Positions 48,001-60,000 of a DNA stretch of 64,000 nucleotides are shown piece after piece (the first letter of the stretch is position 1; every line of letters begins with the position of its first letter). The DNA lies in assembly GCF_000699445.3 (NCBI RefSeq), contig NC_067195.1, forward strand, positions 58,377,091-58,441,090, in the 5' to 3' direction. Below the pieces are notes generated by a model. The model saw nothing but the letters and a program-made list of their open reading frames with translations, was not told the origin of the DNA and did not search any database. The DNA is from Schistosoma haematobium. Lineage: Eukaryota > Platyhelminthes > Trematoda > Strigeidida > Schistosomatidae. Made by a program: the position numbers and the translations under genes.

Positions 48001-51000
48001 TGGTTCATTATCTCTTTTAATATGCTATTTTGTGACTTTTCCAAAGGAAATTGTTAAGCTGTATGTGTACGCTTGAATTGTGTTTGTGTGTGTTGTTCGT
48101 TCTTTTTGCTGCTTGTGGAATACATTTCTCTCTTCTGAAGCTGGACTTCACTCTGTAGTTAGTGAGGCTGGGACGCATTGAAATAGTTAGTTTATTTTGT
48201 CATTGAGTCACTAATTGTTCATTCCGTTCTTAGACTAGGTGAATTCGTAATCTCTTCAAACACAGCAGTTACAGACCTATGATTATTGAATCCATGTTGA
48301 TTTTCAATATGTACAACATTTTGATATCCTACTAGAATGACGATATGTTGAACTCTTATTAACAGTGACTTACAAAAAGAGATTGGAATGAAAAGGCGAA
48401 TACTAAACACATTTGATTATAAAAACTAATCATTTAATTTATTTAAGAATTAAATGTTTATGTTAACTGTCTAAATCTTAGGTAGTTAGAAGAGTATATT
48501 CATAGTCACTATTATCCAAAGGGATTGAGAAAAAATTTCCGAATGATTCGAGTAGTTAAATAACTCTCCGCTGTTCTAAAATAAAATCTTGTTGAGACGT
48601 TTTTCTGATTCAATGAAGTCACTTTCAAGAAATCTTGTTTTAATCCTTTGTTCAAATTTTTTTCTAATCAGGCAACAAGTCAATGAAGTATAGTATGGTT
48701 CTCAAGTTAATTGCACTAATAATCTTATCTATATTTATTCACACGTAAAGGTTTATTCAAGTTAACACTGTCTATTAGTCATCTCAAAATGAACAATTTC
48801 ATTTCATCTTATCAACAATCCTAAATCCATATGATGTAATTTTAAACTACGTATTTTACCGTTAACCTGGTCACTTTTAGGATTGTTAATTTAGATATAT
48901 AGTTGTAGAATACGAAGAGAACTTATTGAAAAAAAATATTCTTCGTTCATGTATTGATGTCTTAATATGATTAGGGGGATTTTTAAATAGTTAAAGTTAA
49001 GTGACATTTTCATGTCTTATTACTATTTCACATAATTTTTTTGGTTATCAACAAGTAAAGTTGAATCCAAACACCTTCCGGCAGCAAGAAAATATTAACT
49101 ATTCTTTCAACCTTTAAAAATAATTAAACTGAGCTATTTATATTATAACAACAAATGAATCAGCAAAGATAACAACATTAATAGTCTGGTCAAATCTCAT
49201 GTAAAATGAAAGGTGTAAATTATATTCCTGTGTTTACAACTGTCAAAACTATAATCACAATTTATTTGTTTTCTAGATCAAAATCGTATTCATGAATAGT
49301 AAGCAATTAGTGTAAATAACAAAATACTACTACTACTAAAATCGAATAACTCACCCGCAAATCAAGCGCTAGGAATAAGAAAGAATAATTTGATAAAGTT
49401 ATTATTTATCAAGAAAAATTATTAACGAAATGGTCATAAAGTACTAATAAATTAAAAACAACTTAACACAAATGGAATTTAATAGTTGAGTTCATGAGTC
49501 AAATGAAGCTAGGCCAACATGAAAATTCTGGAGGCACTGGATGGCCGTTTCGTCCCACTGAGGAATCTCATACTAGGTGAAGTTTTACTCTATACCAATC
49601 TTCAAATCCTTTCATACAATCGTGATGTTGATCTCGTTAAAAAGTGTCGCGCATACAACGCATCGGTTGGAGAAGTTTTACTCTACACCTGTAAAACCCC
49701 ACCTCTCCAAATTAAGCATGTTAAGCCACTCTCTCTGTTTTTCCTCATCTGTCTCCGAACGATTCCTGACATTCAATCGCAATACCATATTAATAGTGTG
49801 AAGGTTCGGCAAGGTGTGTTCGGCCACAGTGACGATAATTCAACTGGTGTCACCATCTTGAAACATCGACTTCGGTGGCTTGGACATGTACTACTAATGT
49901 CATCCCAACGAATCACACATTGTGCATTATTTGCCGACATTGGGACTGGTTGGTAAAAGCGGAGAGGTGGTCAGTTCATGGCATGGTGTCAGGGTATGGA
50001 TAAAGTATGTACATGACTGGGACTTGTCAGTCCATTACGACTTCCCAGTTGGTGTCTGAGAGATAATGCAACCCAGTGAATTGAAACGTTATCAGACGTG
50101 GCTCAGGACAGAAGTCTATGGTAATCGTGTTGTAACTTTCTCTCACTTTTTTTTAAATTGACACAATCTTCTTTAATAGAAGGGATTTTTCCGGTTGTAT
50201 TTTTCTTAATTGAACTGCTTCTCTCAATTTGTACTACTATCGTTCACTATTCTCTATTCATTGACTTGTTTTTAATCATACTCTTCTTTATTCCTCAATC
50301 TCTTTACAATCTCATTTCCTATTTATGTGGCGCATAATTATTTTGGTATTCCTATGTACCAATACCAATAAAAGAAAAGAGCGATCCAAATATTACTTAC
50401 TGTTATGTTTATGTTGCAAATATGACGGATTGACAATCATGCTCTTAGTGAGGGCTTTCGAATCACGTACCCTGTATTCGACAAAAACAAAATATTCCAC
50501 TTTACTTCATTTGTTAACTATTGCTGAAAATATTAACCACTGGTAGAGGGAAACAGATAATTTTAATGATGTGGCTGTTGGTGAAATTGTCAACTGTAAA
50601 AGCACTACACACAAACAACGTGTCAATGCAGACAAACATTTTAATCTTTTGCAAATATATTTCTAGAATACTTTTATCCATGCCTGGTTGATGCACATAT
50701 TTTGAAGCTTTTTAACACAAATTATCTTTCATTGTGAAAGAAGGCGATTGAGATGAAAATTCCATTATCTGATATTTTTAAATTGATAAAATCTGTGGTA
50801 GATTAGTAGATTTTTTATCACTGAATTCCTTTTATAAGTAAATTTACTTTTGAAAATTATGTTTGAATTTACAAATTTTGTAGTAATTAAGAACAAATTT
50901 CTTATGTCATGATCGTGTGGCATTAACCCTTGATAGCTTTTTCAAGTTAAAGCACACCTCGGGTGGATTAATATGAAATAATGTCAAGTGATTGAGCTTT

Positions 51001-54000
51001 TTGAATCGGCCGAATACAACAAGATGAATATGGTAATATTGAATTTATAGGTTATACGCTTAACATATCTTTCCTTTTTTTACAGTACGTAACGCAATCT
51101 CAAAATAAAGGAGGTCTCTGTACATCAAAAAACATATCAATCGCAGGGCAAAGTGGTATATTAAAATAAATCCAGAAAACTGCTTTGTATATTTTTGTTC
51201 AGTGAAAGTAATTACGGCATAAATGTCAAAGATCGCAGTGAAATGTCCTATTTCAAGTTAATTAGACGTATACTAATATTTGTGGATGGAACAGGAGTCA
51301 AACAACCAACTAGCATTCTTGGATATATTGATCACTAGAACCGACACAGGAAAACTGGAAACTCAAGTATATAGGAAACCGACCCATACGGATCAAATTC
51401 TCAACTACAATAGCAACAACCCCAGAGCTCACAAAATCAACTGCGTACACAATTTGTTCAAGAGGGCGAAGACACACTGCAGCACACTGGCAGCACGAAG
51501 AAATGAAGAGAAATACCTGAAGGACATATTTCAAAAGAACGGCTACCCAACCAACTTCATCAAAAAATACCAACCGCACGCAGCATTAGAACTCAAGTCA
51601 AGCACAAAAATCAACAAAAGGATCACCCTACCATATATACAAGGAATATCAGAAACCGCGACGAGACTGCTGAAAACCTTCGGAATAGGTGTGGCACACA
51701 AACCGACAAAATCACTACAATCAATCTTATGCAAACCAAAAGATGAAATAACAAAGGAAAACATCATCTACAAGATAAATTGTGCCAACTGCGAAAAACA
51801 CTACATCGGACAAAGCAGTCACCCCCTTCACCTTCGCCTACATGAACATCAATTAGCAGTCAAACGCCATGATATCTCTTCACTTATATCAATACACGTG
51901 GACAACTGCGGACACTCATTCGATTGGAAAAATGTGGGAATCTTAGACAGAGGAAACTCCAAAAACACCAGAGAATTTTTAGAAGCCTGGCACTTAGGTC
52001 AATCAGCAATCAACAAGCATATTGAAATCAATCCAATTTATCAACCAATCAGAAAAATCATGCACAAACATAAGAACAAAAATCAAAACAATGGGAGACA
52101 CAACCAAAACAAAGAAGTAAACAACGACAAATTTAAGGTCAATAAGAACCAATCAACGTCGAGGTGCACAGAACAAGCTTTGAGACACATATGGAGAAAT
52201 TCAAACACTTCACTTCTATCTGAAGTTTGTGCTGATGATGTCGTTCAGAAGAACGATGAAAGCTCCACGACCAAACCATCCAGCTCAGAGAACAAAACTC
52301 CACCAAAATCATCCACCTGAGTTACAAATCTTCTCCACCATCTCATTTGTGGATTAGTTTGTACCAGTTATTATAGTTGTAATATATCATATGAGTGCAC
52401 TGAATAATCATTGTATAAACGGACACTATAGTAGTATTTCTTGTAAAATTTCAAAAACGTCAGTCAAACTAACCACATAAGACTGCAATCATGACTGACT
52501 AGCATCCACTTGTTTGGATTGATGTTGATGGACCAAACATCCTGATGAAAAAGATAAAAAGTATTTCTCATAACCAATTAAGTATAATTTCGTACAATAG
52601 TTGATGTATATTACTAAGTGGCCATTGAATAGCAATCATAGTCATACAATCTAATAGTGAAATTCTATGGATCATTTTGTAGTCTGACCACTAAAATAAC
52701 AAGCTCGACATCTGAAATCTCTTCTGGAGGAAATGAAGGGATTCTTCTCAGTATTCTTCGTAATACATATCAGGAAGTTTCCTGGACTCCGAAAAACCTA
52801 TACTTAAGAATAAAAATCAATATGATTCAGTTGCATTATCAGAGACCATATCACTAAACTATTCTAGCCGATAATGCCCTCGTTACTTCAAGTGAAAAAC
52901 AACCAAGTGTTTATGGAGAAAGATAACGCAAACTTAAAAGAGTTAGTTAAGATTTAAACGAATGAGCTGGAATAAAATTAAGCAAAAGAAAATAAAAATG
53001 TAAATAGTGAATGGTGTTAGATGACATTCAGATTTAAAGCTTGAAGGCTATCAGAATACAAAGAAAAGCACGCTCAATAATTCAGAATTACGAAATTTGA
53101 TAAATGATGATGAACTAGCTAGCATTTAGAAGTTGAGTGGTAACCGGAAAATAAAGTAAACAAACAGTTTAGGAAAGTCAGTATGATAGTGTGGTGTGTG
53201 CTACTGATGTCGCAGATATAAGTAGTGTGTTTCATCAATCGAAAGTAAAATTCATGGAGAGAGAAGGTTAAGAAGATCAAAGTAAAGAGAACGGGAACGG
53301 ATAACGATTAGTTTGAAAACGAATAATTAATGAAGTCTGAGACGATTGACTGATATTTTGCAAATGAAGTATTTACTACATGGTTCTCAGATCTTACTGA
53401 GATTCTATAATTTTGTCTTCAAATACATTCGATGGTTCCCACTTGTGTTCTCGCTCATTACAATAGTACTTTCATGCCTGAAGTCCAGTTTACTGTTTAA
53501 TATATTCCTGATGCTTGACAAGCCATATATACAAAAATGAATGACTAGAATTGCGTAGATAATTTTATCGCCAAAAGTAGAATAATAATGCTACTAAATG
53601 ATCAATAATGACCAGGTTTCCAAACAGAGACAAATGGGTGTTGATTTTAGTTAGAAGAATAATTTACTGCCTTCTAATACCATGGAATTTAGATGGTGGT
53701 TTGAGGTAGTCCTGTTGACTACCTCCAACCACCATCTAAATCTCAATATATAGTGCCCGCAGTGTCGAGTCACCTAGACTGGTGGCCACATTGCAAAGTG
53801 ATCGATAGCATTCGATCTGTACTAATAAGGACTATACAAGCACCACCCAGTGATCAATCAATTGTGAATACCATGGAACATCAATTATCAATTTAGGCAA
53901 TGGTTACGAACAAAAATTTATTGATTATCACTTGTAATCCATAAATTGTCATGTGAAAATTAAATGAAAATTTATTGCACTTCCTTCTAAACAAATGAAG

Positions 54001-57000
54001 TAGTTTCAAACACAATGAAAATACATCATTACTGGAATTCGAATTTTTCTCATTTATCAGATAGTAACGTTTAGTAACAGATTCAGTAAAAGATGCTTTA
54101 AATGAAATTTATTGGAGACCTAACTTACCTCAATTCCATCTAAGTAGTGTCTGAACTCCGGACATATAAAAGCATTCCCAGCATATGCAGCGTCCACATG
54201 TAACCAGATATCGTTTTCACGACATACTTGTCCAATAGATTTTAAATGGTCAAATGAACAACATGATGTTGTTCCGAGTGTTGCACACATCTTAAAACAA
54301 AAGAAATTTTCTAAATGTTAGTCGATTGTTTTCCTGTTTCATCTGCCTATCATTATTAGAAAATCGTTCAAAATCACTTTACGGCGTCGAGTTCTTGTAA
54401 CTCAACAACGCTCAGTCATGCATTTGATAAGTCTCTTTGACACTTTCATAGGAAGACTAAGGTGTCAGTCTAAAATCACTTTTTCCCGCTAACAATATAT
54501 TGTAACTAGTAAGTCAGTTGATTCTAATATCTCGGTTTATACAACTGATTTATTTTAACTAGCGAAGTGTATTTCACGATGAATACGAAATTTGTAAATT
54601 ACTAATCATTCATTCGTCTAAAGGGGCAAAATGCAAAGTTATCGTCAAATTTCGGGTACATCATAAAAACATCATTATAGAAGTTATTCAGAAAACGGTG
54701 GCGCAATTTTCAAACTTTACTGTCCTAATGTGTTTTCCATCAGGGTAGTTAATTCATGAATTCATTGTTATTTAAATATTCCGATCAAACACTTCATTGT
54801 ATAAACAGTCATTTTGATACTTCAGATGTTTATTTATCTTTTACGGAAGGACAGTGCTTATGGTGAAGGAAACAGGTGTTTTGAAGCTGATATTCACCAT
54901 TACGTTGAATTTGATGACAACCTATTTCAGTTGAAAAGTGTCTAAACAAATCTTTGTATCAAAGGTCAGATGGTCATGCTTGTAAATTAATACACTGTTC
55001 GAAAATTATTTTCTGAATTAACATACCCCATCATGAGTAAGTACATGAAAAACATCATGTGAATTTTGCAGTTACATTAAATAAAATGTTTATTAAATTT
55101 GGATGAAATGAAACTGTACGTCTGGAGTCCATACCATAAGACACTGAAGTTCAGTAAACATCATATGAAAGAACTCCTTACCTTCTATCTGATGACGTTT
55201 TTGAATCTAAATCCACAAAATCATAAACTAGGAAATATTTCTTTTCAGGTCTCAGTTCTATTACAATTATGCATCGGTTGGTAATGAAGATGGATACACG
55301 TAGAATGTTTGTCTACAATTTTAGTAATGAAACTTAGTATAAAAACACAATAAATATCCAGTATTTAATTCCATTTTTTTTCCATAATTAATTTTTAATA
55401 TGATTCCATTCATCTTTGGATGATATCCTTAAGGAAAAGTCTGAATTTTACAACTATCTCGCACTATGCGCAATGAGAATTGGTTTACACTTTAAATATT
55501 GAAGTTATTTGGGTTATATGGTGATTAAAAATGTTTAATCACTGCCTTAATCTCGTTGATAGTTACATAGATTGATCTTTCTATTTTATCCATGAAATAC
55601 TAGATTGCTTCCGGGTCACATTAGTTAGACAATACTCGACGCATTCTGGACAAGCCTTCTAAAATCTCAGACAATCCATTCTTATTTCTGAACGACGACT
55701 ACCTACTAGAAATGTAAAAATCAGAATTTACATTATTTGTTCACATAAACTGATGCACGATAAGGATTTGTTAATCTGTTTATCCATAGCCATGAAAACG
55801 CATAATATCACAGAAACCAATTTTGCAACCTACATTTAATCCACTAGATTACTTTGATTTCTGCTAGGCTATATAAGAACGAAAAAACATACTTAGTTGC
55901 ATACTGACAACTAAGTAGATATTTTAAAACGAAGAAATGGAAGTCAACTAATAAACATGATCAGATGTCTATTTGCGAATTGGGATGCTAGTATCAAAAT
56001 ATAAATGAAGAGATGAAACATTGTAATAAGTAAAGTCTGCATATGATGGAGTGATAGTAACTTGAAATCGTTGAAATACGATTGTAGTTGATATAAAATG
56101 AAGCAAAGGAATAGAAAGCAGTACATAAATAAAAGGTTAATAAGTGAAGCCAAAAAATTACTAACTTACATAGAATGGAATAAGTCCCATAGACTTGTCT
56201 TCCTGAAAACAAGATGATAAATAAAAGAATTTGGCGTTGATAATTTCGAAACAAATATTTGTTAGACTAAGATATCATGAAAAACGTGGGACACAAACTG
56301 ATGAAAGCATCATTAGGCACTTGTAATTTGAAACAACAGATGAGATCACTAGTTCTTTTGAATTAGCATTTATTCTCAATAGCTATATTTCTTGCCCCTT
56401 CTGACCGAATATTAACAATCGAACATTACTACTATACTTTTAACACAGAAGGGTGCGATGATATGATGTTTTTTTTTAAACAAACCACAAAGCGGATAGA
56501 TGTTTCGGAACATCGATTTGACTGTCATTTAAACATGGTCAACAAAATGGTAACAATGAATTATGCTATAGCCAATTTTGTTTCTCCTGGTGATTAACTG
56601 GATTATGAAGACCTCCACAACTCGGGGAAAGAATGGAGTACAATAAGCAACTTACATGCAACTAGACGATTTAAAATTCATAATGACATATTTCTTCGAT
56701 CCTACACACAGCAACAAATGTAGGTGAAGACACCTAGCTTAGCAGCAGCCTCGGCAGCAGTAGGCATCAGTACACACAAGAAGAACACATCATAGTGAGC
56801 ACCAACCGAATCACAATTGGTAGAGAAGAAGTGGAAGCTTCCAAGTACCTTGATAGACAGGGATGACCTGGTGCAGATGTGAAGGTGCTGTTTGTCAAAA
56901 TAAGTGCAGCATACCTACAACTGACGAATATCTGGAATTTCAAACAACTTTCAGTCAACAACAAAGTCAGAATCTTCAACATAAACGTCGAAACAAGTCT

Positions 57001-60000
57001 ACTATACAGAACTGGAACTTGGAGAACTACTACAACCGTCATCAGTAGGGTACATATATCTATAAACATTTGTCTATGCAAGATACTTCAAATCCGTTGG
57101 CCGGATACTATGATCAACAGCCTACTTTGACAGTGAACAAACCAACTTCTAACTGGGGAGGAAAATGGGAAAAAATGCTCGAGGTGGATAGACATACATC
57201 AAAAACTGAATCACAAAGCAAGTCCTACTTTGGAATCCTCAAGGTAGAAGGAAAAGATGCACATCAAAGAACACACTCCGCAAAGAATTTGAGTCAGATA
57301 TCAAAATAATGAATGATATCTGGCAAAATGTGGAAATGCAAAGGCAGCGCAGAGTTAGTTAGGGATTCATAATCGATGATCTATGCATCACGATGGATAA
57401 CAGACGTAAGTAAATAAGTATTTATGTATGTAGGTAAGTAAGGTTGTTCTATGGAGATGTTATTTAGTATATAGATAGCTTCCATCAAGTGTAAGAATCA
57501 TCTGAAAAACCATTGAAAAATAAAAACTATTAGACGCCTGTTTCGTTTTAATTTCGGATCCTTTAACATTGTGTATATACTAGCCAACACAGAATTAAGG
57601 ACATGAACTAGTGGTCTCTCAGAGAGCTCCTTTTCTTCACTACTGAGTTATTATTCTGTAAAACTGAATAACTATATAATTATAAAAAAGTATGCTTTCC
57701 GTTATAATGAGGAGTAAGAAGTGAAGATTTCCTATAAATAAAATACGTATCTTACTTTAATAGCACGTTGTAAAGTTTCACCCCGAACACTAAAGTTTTC
57801 ATCGACCGGTAAACGTCGTAACTTTACAAAACCAAGCACACTAGCCTTTTCTACAGCTGAATGAGCCTATAAGCCATGAAAAAATGTGTAAGTTAACGAA
57901 CATGATTTAAATTTTTAACGAAGATTTGAAATTATGGCAAGTAAAACATTTTCTACCGAAGAAACAATTCAGTGAGACTATAATTTATGGACAAACCAAT
58001 CAGATATAAGATAACAGGTGTCGGGTTTTTGAGCGAAATTCATTCGTTCATTTGGCCAAATAGAGTTTTAGCATTATAGCTGATGTTAGTTCGTGATGAA
58101 AACTTTAAATCTAATTCCTAACCTTAACCATCATCTGTAAACCATAATTCTAATTCCTCGCACAGGTTTATAACCCTCATTTTGTCCTTGTTAATAGGTG
58201 AACACTCTCAAGGTCACTTTAGCGTCGTTCAAAAGTCGTCCATAAATTATAATCTCACCTATGATTTTATTTCAATCAAAGATTTTTCAGAAAGCTTCTT
58301 CGGTTGACCATTTAAAGGTAAACAATACCAGTGTATGTAGATCTATCGAAATTTTTGCGTAGGAAAAATATAAATAATGCTTTGTTCGGATTCTCTGAAT
58401 AAGCTTCAAATAGCTTAACTTTAAGACAAAATGGTTATTTACAGAATGCGTCTAATTAGCGTCTTACATAGTTTTGAAATTAAGTAGATATTTGAGATAA
58501 TTTTTTTGACAAAGTCTGTGTCAAAAACGCTAGTCAACTGACTTTGTGTTTGTGTAAATACGAGAGAAGTTACCCTTTTATTTATACAAGAAATTTTAAA
58601 CAGTAAAGGACTATTCTAGAATGAAGGTCGTTCTTCCATTTTTCTATTTGTAACAATAACCAAGTTAAACTTTAACCACTTAACTATACTTGCTATTGAG
58701 TGGCTTAGAGCTTTAAACTCTCAGCTTTCAACTGATACATCGCAGGTCTGAACCATGCTTCATGTACGTCACTTTCAGCAACATAGAGAATCACTAGCCT
58801 TTACATAAATTAGATTTAGTACCAGTCTAAGTGCATAAATCTACAAACCAGGTATTTAGGGGTTCGAAGGAGAAAGGATTGATCAGTAAACCACAACTTC
58901 ACCATATCTTCCAATAAAAGTAAGTATACGAGAATGAGAAGTTAAACTTACTAACGTGGATGCATATGCCACAAGTTTGGAGAGAACTATTATTTCAGGG
59001 TCTAAATCACTGATCATTTTTAAAAGATGTTTATAACGCTCAATTGCTTGATGACGAGCAGCTAACATTGATACAAATATACAATCACTTGCCGACGACT
59101 ACAAGTATTAAAAAGAGAAAAGTGATTGCACCGATCAGTTAAGAAGAGAAGTAGATTTTGCTGTGTAAAATAAGTAATTCTATGTTGTTCAGCAGCAAGA
59201 TGAAGGTAGAAGGATTTATTACATATAGTTGAGGTGTTACGTTTTGTTGAATCACTGGTAGGCAGTTTTTTAAAAAATAAAACTGTTTTTGATTAGCCAC
59301 TATTTCATTTAACCTGATCTCCCTTAGTAGATTAATTAATTCCCATTTTCGCCTAAACTATTCCTCCGACTTTTCTCTTTTTAGAACAGATTTTCAGAAC
59401 GGAGTCGAAGAATAGTTATAAGATAGTTCTACGTAACTAGCATAACCCAAAGATAGTGAGTTCGATTCCCAGTAGGTTTTCAGATGTCCACTGATGTGGA
59501 GCCCAGTCAGAGAACGAAACAGCTGCCTTATAAAAATCGCTAACTTATTCTCATCAACTACATCTGATTCATAATAATAAATAGTGTACTTAAAGAAGAC
59601 ATAATTTACAAGTGAAATACGATCATTTTCATCACGATAGGAATCAGAGAACTCAAAGAAAAATGAAGATGCTGATCGTTTCACAAAAATAAGAATAGAT
59701 CTTTAAATTTTTAGATGATTCATTGGAGATTTTTAAAGCTATAAAATAAGCCATAAAATCACAAAGTGATATAATCTATAGAATTACTGAGTTTACGATC
59801 CCTTATCAGTTCGTACCTTAAATGTCTATCAAGTTTGAATCCAGGAGTTTTGGATCTTGTAAAGATCTTGATACCATGAAGCCCTTCTGTCATTATCGAG
59901 TGGTGTATATATTCGGCAGTGTGCATCCACGATCCCGTCCGCAGGATTCGAACATGGGACCTAAGATCTCGCGCGCGAATGCTTAAACTCTAGGCCACTG

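Noticed and set aside
40487..48267. One complete LTR element between the two similar LTRs
   Set aside because: The integrase and polypurine tract lie outside, to the left of the left LTR, and the space between holds decarboxylase exons and other repeats. The right LTR has its own target duplication.
48219..48410. 63-codon frame with HIENQHGF like a LINE reverse transcriptase
   Set aside because: A single short motif, with no neighbouring motif in any frame.
48780..48870. Candidate for the missing decarboxylase exon (minus strand, reading W-LTVKYVV-stop)
   Set aside because: Only two or three residues fit, an in-frame stop follows, and the acceptor lacks a pyrimidine tract.
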